Shown here: one piece after another, positions 19,901-27,380 of the stretch
How positions within the stretch are numbered: position 1 is the first letter of the stretch
Layout of the letters: each line of letters begins with the position of its first letter
Source of the DNA: Nostoc sp. PCC 7524
GTDB lineage: Bacteria; Cyanobacteriota; Cyanobacteriia; Cyanobacteriales; Nostocaceae
Direction of reading: 5' to 3'
Length of the DNA stretch: 64,000 nucleotides
NCBI RefSeq assembly: GCF_000316645.1
Contig: NC_019684.1
Span: forward strand, 682,001 to 746,000
The notes under the pieces: model-generated
Told to the model about the DNA's origin: nothing
What the model saw: the letters and a program-made list of their open reading frames with translations, nothing else
Database searches by the model: none
Position numbers and translations under genes: made by a program

Positions 19901-22656
19901 ACTACCTGAGTCACACTACTATATTTCATCTGTTGTAACTCAACGCGCACCCGTTGATTAGTAATTGGTTTACCTGTAGGTTCAGTGACAATTACTTCTA
20001 CAGGAAAATCTTTACCAGCATTGGCGATAAAATTAGTTTTTAAACCAATCAGACGGTTACTTGGTAAAGCTGTAAAAGATTGAGAACTAGCCACAGATAA
20101 ATTAGAAACATCTGCAACTTGTACATCCACACGGTAATTCATGGGATAAGGTAAATCTTTCGCTACCGTTACCGTTTGACTGGTTTTACCGTTAGCATCT
20201 AACTTGGCATTAGTTTGCAAGACATCACTAGGTACTGAAGGACTTTCCTCCGGCCAAAACCATTGTCTACCAAAACTAAATGCTTCCCAACCTTTCGGGA
20301 TAAAATTTTCCTGGCGACGCGTTACGAAATATTTGGCTTCTCCTCCCCCTACAGGCGCACCAAATAAATAGTTACTCGCTGCTTTCACCTCTATTTGTTC
20401 ACCTAACAAAGCAAATTCTTTGTCTAAATCGAGTTCGACTTTAAAATTCGGTGGTTTAAACTCAGCAACTCGCAACTCACCGGAAATTTCTCTACCATCT
20501 TTACCCTTGGCTTGGACTGTATAGTAACCTAATTTTTGAGTTTTGTTAATTGGTAATTCTAGAGAAAACGTCCCAAATTCATTTGTAGTTTGAGTCCCTA
20601 AATCTGTTTTCTGTCCGTCTGGATTTACTAGAATTATTTGATAACTAGCATTTTTATCTTGCTGAATAGTGCCATTTTCTAAAAAGTCAGCGAACCCAGT
20701 CAACCAAGCTTTTTCTCCTGGTTGATATAACTGCCTATCTGAAAATATCACACCGCGAGAGACAGGTTTATCTTCTCTCCAACCTGCATCAATACCATAA
20801 CCATAAACACCGCTATATTCTTCAGTTCTCGCAAATGCCCAATCTTGATTTTCACGGGCAATTACTAATAATTCTGGTGATTTAACAAATTTATTATTAT
20901 TCCTATAACACAACTGTAAATCTTGACGCTGAAGCCTTAAATTACCATCATTATCTGTTTTACCCGTAGCACAAGGTTGCACTGGATCACGATATTTAGT
21001 ATCTAATCTTAATTGATAAATTTCAACAGGCGCAGCTTTTACAGGTGAACCATCACTGAGATGATTGACGCGAATTAAACCAGAATCAGGAAACCATTGA
21101 CTAAATACACCCAAATTTGTTAATTGTACTAAACCATAAGTTGTAGGTTCTCGCCACAGTTCTTTACCGTTTTCCTGATATTTATTGGTGCGTGCCTGCA
21201 CCCCATAGGCTAACATTCCGGTATTAGCACCAAGCTTTTCTCGTAGTGGTACTGTGACATCTAATTGCTGATTATTTTTACCTGAAACTTTAAAGCTTTG
21301 CCATGTATTTGGTTTGGGTAATAAATCATTTTCATTACCTTGGGGATAAGCACCTCTGGCGGAAACTAAATCTGTCGGTTGAACTACCCGATAGGCGGCT
21401 TTATATTGAGATTCTGGTAAGTTAACGGTGCTAATATTGAGTTGTAAATTCTGCCCCGATGGGAAAATATGTAAATCTGAAGGTACCCAAATATCACCAG
21501 CTAAATCGCCAGTATTATATTTGAGAGTAACAGGTTTAGCTAAGGTTTGACCAAATTTATCTTTGAGATTTTTACCAATAGTAATTGTATAGTTAGTAGC
21601 TGGATTTAAAGCATAGGGGTTGATAGCTACAAATCTATCTTCATCACCGATTTGTAGCAGACGAGAAATATCTCGCGGTGCAGGCTCAATTTTAATATTC
21701 TCTCTAGCAGAATCGGCTACTAATATATTATTAAATTCTAGCTGGGGACTTCCTTGGACAAATCTGCCAAACGTGCCGCCTGCATCTGGTTGTCCGTAAA
21801 AGTTAATTTGTTTAAATGCTAGGGGTGAATAAGTTGCTAATTTACTGACAAATTCTTTCTCGGTGGGTAAGTTACCAGTTGCAGGTAAGATACCAGGAGA
21901 AAAAATCAGGCGATAATTAGTACCTTTGTCTAAACGTTGCTGGGGAAATAAATCATAAACCCAATTGTGTGCTGAAGGATCGAAGTTTTCTAAAGGATCT
22001 TCACTTTCTTTTGGTTGTTCTGATTTTGCCAATGCTACTTTAAAATTAACACCTTTATTTTTACCTTGAGGAATTAATTTGAGATGTTCCTGTACAGAAG
22101 CTAAGTTAAGTTCTGTATTGGAGGTAAATTGCAGTTTTGGCTGTAAATCAACTGGCTGAATTTCTGCTGGTTCTACAGGATTTACACCGGGTAAGTTAGT
22201 TAGTTGAATTGGTTCTGTGTTAAAAGTCCAAGCTAAATCTTTGTCTAGGCGATGGTTTTTTAAGTCTGCTAATCCGGCTTTGAGGGTAACTTGTAATCTG
22301 GTGGCTTGGGGTAAGGCTTGCTCTGGTTGAAAGCCTACCATGCGCGGTGTCAAAAAGCGAAATTGACCGGGTAAGGGTGGCCAAAGTGCAAATTTCTGTA
22401 ATAGGTTTTGTTGTTCGGGACTATCTAGTTGTTCGACAGGAATTAATGCTTCTTTAAAGCGGATGCGAATTTGGTTGAGAGGTTTGGCGTTACCTATGGG
22501 GCTAATTTGTTCAATCCAATCTGGTAAGTTGGGGGGTGTTAGTGGTGTAACAGTTGGGAGTTGTTGTTTTGTCGATATGCTGATAAAGTTGCACCCTGCG
22601 ATTCCTAATGTGAGTGTACAAATGAGTAGGAAGCGCATCAATATTTTAATAATCAT
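16930..22656 (-). CDS. Alpha-2-macroglobulin family lipoprotein lacking the thioester
   Basis: A giant (about 1908 aa) bacterial alpha-2-macroglobulin, thought to trap proteases in the periplasm and guard the envelope after damage. Start is taken at Met24 of the longest frame (22656) because it gives a proper lipoprotein signal (IIKILMRFLLICTLTL, lipobox GIAGC); the upstream codons read through a repeat. Macroglobulin-like beta domains fill the first two thirds; DLTTWRVMVVATDGNLRFGN marks the A2M core domain, and an alpha/alpha toroid and receptor-like C-domain follow. At the position of the thioester CxEQ the protein reads PFAEPAASQL: Cys became Phe and Gln became Pro, so no thioester can form. 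Divergent from pbpC, the classical partner gene. Family very secure. Confidence 0.92.
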   Translation of the reverse strand: MIIKILMRFLLICTLTLGIAGCNFISISTKQQLPTVTPLTPPNLPDWIEQISPIGNAKPLNQIRIRFKEALIPVEQLDSPEQQNLLQKFALWPPLPGQFRFLTPRMVGFQPEQALPQATRLQVTLKAGLADLKNHRLDKDLAWTFNTEPIQLTNLPGVNPVEPAEIQPVDLQPKLQFTSNTELNLASVQEHLKLIPQGKNKGVNFKVALAKSEQPKESEDPLENFDPSAHNWVYDLFPQQRLDKGTNYRLIFSPGILPATGNLPTEKEFVSKLATYSPLAFKQINFYGQPDAGGTFGRFVQGSPQLEFNNILVADSARENIKIEPAPRDISRLLQIGDEDRFVAINPYALNPATNYTITIGKNLKDKFGQTLAKPVTLKYNTGDLAGDIWVPSDLHIFPSGQNLQLNISTVNLPESQYKAAYRVVQPTDLVSARGAYPQGNENDLLPKPNTWQSFKVSGKNNQQLDVTVPLREKLGANTGMLAYGVQARTNKYQENGKELWREPTTYGLVQLTNLGVFSQWFPDSGLIRVNHLSDGSPVKAAPVEIYQLRLDTKYRDPVQPCATGKTDNDGNLRLQRQDLQLCYRNNNKFVKSPELLVIARENQDWAFARTEEYSGVYGYGIDAGWREDKPVSRGVIFSDRQLYQPGEKAWLTGFADFLENGTIQQDKNASYQIILVNPDGQKTDLGTQTTNEFGTFSLELPINKTQKLGYYTVQAKGKDGREISGELRVAEFKPPNFKVELDLDKEFALLGEQIEVKAASNYLFGAPVGGGEAKYFVTRRQENFIPKGWEAFSFGRQWFWPEESPSVPSDVLQTNAKLDANGKTSQTVTVAKDLPYPMNYRVDVQVADVSNLSVASSQSFTALPSNRLIGLKTNFIANAGKDFPVEVIVTEPTGKPITNQRVRVELQQMKYSSVTQVVEGSRTAKNQVEYKTVAKAEITSSDSPQIVNLKPTESGSYRIRANFSNTQEELTATDSQIWVTGNNPVYWGSEEQNRLEVKLDKQEYQPGEIATALIQSPYPDAELYFAVIKDKPLYEQLTKVSGGAPQIQFQVTPEMLPNAAVEAVLVRQGAPINQVEPGSLDKLVKIGFTPFKVNLQEKYLKVQVTPLQASLEPGAESTIQLELKDNQNNPTQGQLTVMVVNEAVLQLSGYRPPDLVETVYAQQPISTRFSDNRPDVVIQPQDVAKPKGWGYGGGFSAGAANTRVRTDFQALAYYNASVLTDAEGKAQITFKLPDDLTTWRVMVVATDGNLRFGNGEATFITTKPLLTNAILPQFVRPGDRILAGLSVTNNTSTSGHLTINGELNGTVKFAQKNPNTTNLQTKTTSATQAYRFPMMAENVGVAQVRFTTQLNNTAADAFAVPLEVKPLEVTEQVVETGVTEKQVKIPLNVDKNVYPNAGGLDIQLASTLIPEIKAPAKQVLANDDLPFAEPAASQLMIAANLQTLAQKYSQTFAEFNPPQQANQAITQLQKLQIADGGFAAFPGQQKSDPWVSAYAAESLIQAQQAFPNGVDTAMLSRLKNYLQKVLANPGQYEFCKQQLCRTQLQLNALIALSELGDKRNSFLGEIYQQRNNFDIVTQIKLARYLSQFSEWQDESQQMLSQLQENIYETGRTAVISLPKSWGWMSSNTAIQAQALKLFIANQSQPEVIDKLFQSLLAQRRNGTWQTNYNNAQALTALVAYSQLQPTPPNFLATVQLAGKKLGENRFNGYQNPSLQLNVPMDKLPRGRHDLTLQKSGNGKLHYLVAYSYRLPGNQPGRFNGLRVTKAISKVGESKPLQKTGIYAFDKPLNVESGQVFDIGLEIIADHPVDHIVIKDPLPAGLEAVDQSFQTATAALQAQADSWQIGYRNIYRDRIIAYANHLEPGVYSLHYLVRSVTPGTFLWPGAEVHLQYAPEEFGRSASSTLQIE

Positions 22657-22975
22657 GCTTGGTTTATTATGTGATTTTAAATAGGGATTTACCTCACGCA
22701 GAGACGCAGAGGAGGACACTTGCATGGGCGGGTTTTCCGACTTGTTCGCAAAGCGTCTGTCACACAGAGAGTGAGAGTTGGAGAGTTTATACTTTGATTA
22801 TGGAACAGCTACATTATATGGATAACCAATTTTGTATGATTGTTTCCTGAAATCATTACATTTTTTAACTATTTAGTTTTGATAAATTTTTGTAAATTAA
22901 GGCAGTGAAAAAACGTTAACTTGAAAAGGGGATGTGTATTTATTTAGTTGAGATGAAATTAAAGCTAATGATGTG
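22657..22975. other. Divergent A2M/pbpC intergenic region
   Basis: About 319 bp holding both promoters. Near 22692-22713 it carries ACGCAGAGACGCAGAGG, a dispersed Nostoc-type repeat related to copies at 33889, 50361, 56742 and 59112. No ORF of its own is convincing. Confidence 0.5.
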
Positions 22976-25297
22976 ATGAATAGGGTAAAGGTTTGGCGGC
23001 GGAAAATTACACAACAACTTAGACACCGTAAAAGTATTAAGGTGGTTTTAGCTGTGTTGTTGATGTGCCTATGTGTGCGATTATTGCCTTATTTTGCACC
23101 GATTCGTGCTGTCGATATTGCCCAAAATCAGTTGGCGTTGGAATTTAGCGATCGCAATGGGCTACCATTAGGAACAATCCTCACCCGTGACCAAGAACAT
23201 ACCGCAGTCGTCCCACTCAAGCAAGTTTCACCCCAATTTACCCAGGCAATTTTAGCTGCGGAAGATGGTAGTTTCTATCATCATGGTGCGTTGGATATGA
23301 AAGCGATTATCCGCGCTATCCAACAAGCGATTCATGCCCAAAAGGTTGTTTCTGGTGCTTCGACAATTACAATGCAATTGGCGCGAATGTTAGAACCATC
23401 ACCTCGTAACCTCTCAGGTAAATTGCATGAGGTTTGGTTGGCTTGGCGGTTAGCAGCAGGGATGAATAAAGATGAAATTCTCTCTGCATATATTAACCGT
23501 CTACCAATGGGAGGTAATATATATGGTGTAGAAGCCGCCGCCAGAACTTATTTTTCCATCCCCGCCAGTGATTTAAATATCGCCCAAGCTAGTCTCCTCG
23601 CTGCTATTCCTAATAATCCCACCTACTTTGACCCTTTGCAACATTGGAACAGACTTAAGCAGCGACAAAAATATGTCCTCAACCGCATGGTGCAGGATGG
23701 GTATATTACTAACCAAATAGCTGAGAAAACCCTTACTGAAAAAGTCGTCTTCCAGTCACGTCACAGAGGAATCCTCGCCGCACCTCATTTTTTATTTTGG
23801 TTAGCCAATCAGTTATCTCAGACAGAAATCACTTCCCCCATCCGCACGACTATAGATAAACCTTTACAGCAATTTGTCGAAGCGCAAGTACAGCAAGTCA
23901 TTTCTACCCTCGCCGCTAATAACGTTCACGACGCGGCGGCTTTGGTAATTGATAACCACACTGGAGGAGTTTTAGCCTACGTCGGTTCACCTGATTATTT
24001 TGACGACAGCAAACTTGGACGCAATGATGGTGTACAGGCTTTGCGTCAACCAGGTTCTACTCTCAAGCCGTTTGTGTATGAGTTGGCTTTAGAAAAAGGT
24101 GTAATTCGCCCGAATACCATCTTGGCAGATGTCCCCACTCATTACGCCATTCCCGGTGCCAGACTTTATAGTCCCACAGATTACACGGAAAAGTTTCTCG
24201 GTCCTGTCAGAGTACGCATAGCTTTAGCCAATTCCCTCAATATACCAGCCGTACGCGTGTTAGAAAAAATCGGCGTACCATCTTTCTTAGCACATTTACA
24301 TCAACTCGGTTTTACTCACCTCAAGCAAACCCCAGAATATTACGGTTTAGGTTTAAGTCTGGGTAGTGGCGAAGTCACCCTCTGGGAACTCGCCCAAGCC
24401 TACCGCACAATAGCCCAACAAGGAAAAGCCACACCCTTAGTTACTACCAATCCCCAATCCCCAGTCCCCAGTTCCCAGTCCCCAGTCCCCAATCCCCACT
24501 CCCCAAATCCCACCACATGGCAACTCATCACTGATATGCTCAGTGATAACCATGCCCGTGCTACAGCCTTTGGGGTAGACTCGGTGTTAAACTTGCCTTT
24601 CCCCGCAGCTGTCAAGACTGGTACTTCCTCCAATTTCCGCGATACTTGGACAGTCGGCTTTACTACTGACTACACCGTGGCGACTTGGGTAGGAAATTTC
24701 AACGGCGAACCGATGCGCCAAGTGTCGGGAGTTATGGGTGCAGCACCTTTATGGAATCGCATCATGTTACACCTGCATGAACGCCAGGAACCAGCTGCTT
24801 TTCCCTCTCCATCTGGGTTAATTCAACTTCCTATATGTGCTGTCTCTGGGTTGAAACCGACACCAGACTGTAATTCTGTGGTGCAGGAGTATTTTTATCC
24901 AGCAGATAAAATTGCTTATGAAACTCAGCAAGAGTTTAATTTACCTTCAGAGTATGATGAATGGTTGGCGAAACAGCCGTCATCAAGTTTAGTGGCTGAT
25001 AGTTTGCGGATTGTCTCTCCTCAAAATGGGGATTTGTTCTTGCTTTATCCAGGTGGGGAAGGGCAACAAAAACTAGAATTTAAGCTGGCGGGAAATTCAT
25101 CTACATCTGTGAAATGGTGGTTGAATGGGGAAAAGTTGGATAGCGAAGTGAATTCTCTGTTTTGGTATCTTCGTCCTGGTAATTGGACTTTGGAGGCTAG
25201 AAGCGGGGAAATGGAGGATACAGTCAGCTTTCAGGTGGAGTTGGCTAATATTCGTCCTACGCGTCGGGGATTTTCTGTGGTGAAGGGTGGTTTGTAA
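22976..25297 (+). CDS. pbpC: Penicillin-binding protein 1C (bifunctional glycosyltransferase/transpeptidase)
   Basis: Peptidoglycan synthase anchored by one N-terminal helix (VVLAVLLMCLCVRLLPYF). The glycosyltransferase domain shows AAEDGSFYHHGALDMKAI with the catalytic Glu near residue 97, SGASTITMQLARML and NRLPMGGNIYGVEAA. The transpeptidase domain has the Ser nucleophile in PGSTLKP, SLN in ANSLNIP and KTGTS. A BiPBP_C-like beta domain ends the protein. ATG at 22976 is used (GTG 22973 precedes it). Within the transpeptidase domain, about residues 491-510 (NPQSPVPSSQSPVPNPHSPN) are encoded by a low-complexity CCCCAGTC repeat that looks like an in-frame expansion. Pairing with an A2M gene is the known PBP1C-A2M association, here divergent rather than in one operon. 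Confidence 0.94.
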   Translation: MNRVKVWRRKITQQLRHRKSIKVVLAVLLMCLCVRLLPYFAPIRAVDIAQNQLALEFSDRNGLPLGTILTRDQEHTAVVPLKQVSPQFTQAILAAEDGSFYHHGALDMKAIIRAIQQAIHAQKVVSGASTITMQLARMLEPSPRNLSGKLHEVWLAWRLAAGMNKDEILSAYINRLPMGGNIYGVEAAARTYFSIPASDLNIAQASLLAAIPNNPTYFDPLQHWNRLKQRQKYVLNRMVQDGYITNQIAEKTLTEKVVFQSRHRGILAAPHFLFWLANQLSQTEITSPIRTTIDKPLQQFVEAQVQQVISTLAANNVHDAAALVIDNHTGGVLAYVGSPDYFDDSKLGRNDGVQALRQPGSTLKPFVYELALEKGVIRPNTILADVPTHYAIPGARLYSPTDYTEKFLGPVRVRIALANSLNIPAVRVLEKIGVPSFLAHLHQLGFTHLKQTPEYYGLGLSLGSGEVTLWELAQAYRTIAQQGKATPLVTTNPQSPVPSSQSPVPNPHSPNPTTWQLITDMLSDNHARATAFGVDSVLNLPFPAAVKTGTSSNFRDTWTVGFTTDYTVATWVGNFNGEPMRQVSGVMGAAPLWNRIMLHLHERQEPAAFPSPSGLIQLPICAVSGLKPTPDCNSVVQEYFYPADKIAYETQQEFNLPSEYDEWLAKQPSSSLVADSLRIVSPQNGDLFLLYPGGEGQQKLEFKLAGNSSTSVKWWLNGEKLDSEVNSLFWYLRPGNWTLEARSGEMEDTVSFQVELANIRPTRRGFSVVKGGL
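24447..24508 (+). repeat. Octamer short tandem repeat inside pbpC
   Basis: Irregular tandem units of CCCCAATC / CCCCAGTC / CCCAGTT run for about 60 bp and stay in frame in pbpC. The same unit family occurs in intergenic DNA at 43828-43864. Confidence 0.85.
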
Positions 25298-25420
25298 TAT
25301 TTTTTGGAACGCAAAGGGAGCGCGGAGAGGGGTTTTTGAGCGGTGAAGGGTGGGAGTGTATGAATTTATATCCACTCTGCTGAAGATTTGGGTATGTTTG
25401 GGGTTTTTTTTGTGAATATT

Positions 25421-25440
25421 TTTAGTACAATTGTACTAAA
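25421..25440. promoter_or_regulatory. 20-bp perfect palindrome matching the cyanobacterial LexA box
   Basis: TTTAGTACAATTGTACTAAA reads identically on both strands. Its core AGTACAATTGTACT fits the cyanobacterial/Gram-positive-type LexA consensus RGTACNNNDGTWCB at every position. It lies 67 bp before the start codon of the 207-residue hypothetical gene, where a repressor could block transcription. The match is seen in the sequence; binding by LexA is inference. It does not fit NtcA (GTA-N8-TAC). Confidence 0.6.
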
Positions 25441-25507
25441 GAGAATTTTTCATTGGGGCGAAGCTGGTTGTCGCCTCTCACAACTACCTTAGTAAAAGAT
25501 TATTACT

Positions 25508-26131
25508 ATGATGACATCAATGCCAGGTGTAGCTCCCAACCCAGTTAAGTCACATAAGTTTGAACAATCTGATGCGAGTGAAAATTTTTCGTTTCAAACC
25601 CTTGCTGATGTAACTAAAACTATTTTGCACCATGCTTTCTGGTTGGCTGAACAAAAACAAAGGTTGTCTCTTAAGGAGTATAAAAAATTACTTATTAATC
25701 AAGGCTGGCAAGGTGAGGAAAAGAAGTACCTTAAAATTGCTGCGGCTTTTGGGAAGTTTACACCACAAGATTTTTCTCAGGTTGAGCCTAGAACTATATA
25801 TCAGTTAGCAGAACGGAGTAACAAGTATCAACCTGTGATAGATAGGCTGCTGGATTTAAGTAATATCAACCAAGAAACTGTACGTTCTCTGATTAAGAAA
25901 CAGCGTACTCCTAGAGGTAAAAGAGGGGAAAAACCGAGTATTTGGCGGCGGTTAAAGAATGGTGGTAGATACTGTCAAATTCCGCCAATTCATGAGGAGG
26001 CTGAGAAAACTGGTACTACTTTGCAAAAAATGATGGATGAGGAGGGATTATCTGCACAGCAAATCGTAGCAGAGGCGATCGCTCTCAGGCAAGCATATAA
26101 GTCAGGGCAATTGGTATTAGTCACAGATTAA
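25508..26131 (+). CDS. Hypothetical protein behind a LexA-like box
   Basis: Not recognised. The 207-residue product is soluble and rather basic in its middle (KKQRTPRGKRGEKPSIWRRL, residues ~135-154). Residues 30-75 are helical (TILHHAFWLAEQKQRLSL, EYKKLLINQGWQGEEKKYL) and the region IYQLAERSNKYQPVIDRL to SNINQETVRSLIKK looks like small helical bundles, possibly DNA binding. The start could be either of the first two Met codons (MMTSM); no clear Shine-Dalgarno. It is flanked by repeat-bearing spacers and appears monocistronic. The palindrome upstream suggests control by a repressor. Function unknown. Confidence 0.7.
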   Translation: MMTSMPGVAPNPVKSHKFEQSDASENFSFQTLADVTKTILHHAFWLAEQKQRLSLKEYKKLLINQGWQGEEKKYLKIAAAFGKFTPQDFSQVEPRTIYQLAERSNKYQPVIDRLLDLSNINQETVRSLIKKQRTPRGKRGEKPSIWRRLKNGGRYCQIPPIHEEAEKTGTTLQKMMDEEGLSAQQIVAEAIALRQAYKSGQLVLVTD

Positions 26132-26271
26132 TGGTATTTGTCTCACCCAGAGAGTAAGAGTTGGAGGTATGAACCTCAAAAATTTCATACCTCTGTTGAG
26201 GAACGCTTTGCTTTTTTACCAGATGCTTAGTCTATCCTGGAAGAGTGCAGTGACATCAATTACTGTCAACC

Positions 26272-27300
26272 ATGACTGGTATTAAGCAAACTCCGAAAAA
26301 AGGTAAGTCTCTTCCTCCCAAACTCATCATTGGGATGGGTAAGTTTGTGTGGACAAGTCTTTGGCAGATAATGATGTCAAAACTCGCTCCTCGTAATCAA
26401 TCTGGCGCATATATTCGTCCTAGCAGCCAGTTTAGAAGTTTTATCAAAGCTAGGGAAGATAGCCTTTACCCACCAGCAGCCGGGCGTTATACTCTGTATG
26501 TTGGTATGGGTTGCCCTTGGGCGCATCGCACACTGATTGCCAGAGCTATCAAAGGATTAGAATCAGTTATATCAGTATCTGTAGTTTCTCCCTCTGCGGA
26601 GACGGGAGGTTGGGTATTTGACACGCCAGAGGAAGGTTGTCATACTCTGGCGCAATTGTACGAACTGTCTCAACCCGACTACAATGGACGCGCTACAGTG
26701 CCAGTTTTATGGGATAAACAAACTCAGACGATTGTAAATAATGAGAGTGCGGATATTATCGTTATGTTGAACTCGGAATTTAATGAGTTCGCCGCACATC
26801 CCACGCTGAATCTCTACCCAGAGGAATTAAAGCCTCAGATTGATGGCTGGAATGACAAGATTTACACTAATGTAAACAACGGTGTGTATCGCTGTGGTTT
26901 TGCCCAGACACAAGAAGCGTATAATCAAGCCTGCGAGGAACTGTTTACAACTTTAGATGAAATTGACGCTGTACTGGCTAAGAGTCGATACCTTTGTGGC
27001 GATAGTCTGACTTTAGCTGATGTGCGTCTGTTCACTACTTTGTTCCGCTTTGATATTGTGTACTACGGACTATTCAAGTGTAACCGCCGCCGCATCAAAG
27101 ATTACGAGAATTTAGGAGCTTATTTGCGGGACTTATATCAAATCCCAGGCGTTGCTGACACTTGTGATTTAGAAACCATCAAACGAGACTACTACGGTAA
27201 TCTGTTTCCTCTCAATCCTGGTGGCATTATACCATCTGGCCCTGATATGTCTTATTTATTAGCATCGAGCGATACCTTCTCTGCGAGACGCTATGCGTAG
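26272..27300 (+). CDS. Glutathione S-transferase family, glutathionyl-hydroquinone reductase type (YqjG/ECM4-like)
   Basis: Cytoplasmic enzyme of the xi/omega class that removes glutathione from glutathionyl-hydroquinones. The thioredoxin-like N-domain has the catalytic Cys81 in YVGMGCPWAHRTLIARAIKG, followed by the WVFD and NNESADI glutathione-site regions; the helical C-domain contains LCGDSLTLADVRLFTTLFRFD and a YxxxxKCN motif (YYGLFKCNRRRI) typical of the family. At 342 residues it is slightly long. The extreme C-terminus (SDTFSARRYA) is translated from the start of a dispersed repeat (TCTGCGAGACGCTATGCG), suggesting the original end was changed. Stand-alone gene. Confidence 0.9.
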   Translation: MTGIKQTPKKGKSLPPKLIIGMGKFVWTSLWQIMMSKLAPRNQSGAYIRPSSQFRSFIKAREDSLYPPAAGRYTLYVGMGCPWAHRTLIARAIKGLESVISVSVVSPSAETGGWVFDTPEEGCHTLAQLYELSQPDYNGRATVPVLWDKQTQTIVNNESADIIVMLNSEFNEFAAHPTLNLYPEELKPQIDGWNDKIYTNVNNGVYRCGFAQTQEAYNQACEELFTTLDEIDAVLAKSRYLCGDSLTLADVRLFTTLFRFDIVYYGLFKCNRRRIKDYENLGAYLRDLYQIPGVADTCDLETIKRDYYGNLFPLNPGGIIPSGPDMSYLLASSDTFSARRYA

Positions 27301-27345
27301 CTTGCTTTCCCGGAGGGGTACAGTAAGCTACGCTAAAGCACCACT
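27279..27345. repeat. Dispersed Nostoc-type repeat at the 3' end of the GST gene
   Basis: TTCTCTGCGAGACGCTATGC continues into GTAGCTTGCTTTCCCGGAGG and TAAGCTACGCT, a repeat with facing AGCTACGC/GCGTAGCT-type arms. It overlaps the last codons of the GST gene and may act as its transcription end. Confidence 0.6.
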
Positions 27346-27380
27346 ACCAGATATTAAGTGATGAAAAACAGAACAATTTT

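Noticed and set aside
22657..22725. N-terminal 23-codon extension of the alpha-2-macroglobulin gene
   Set aside because: Its DNA is a dispersed ACGCAGAG repeat and it would bury the lipoprotein signal; Met at 22656 is preferred.
25421..25440. NtcA binding site
   Set aside because: The half-sites GTA and TAC are separated by 6 bp, not the 8 bp of the NtcA consensus; a LexA-type box fits better.
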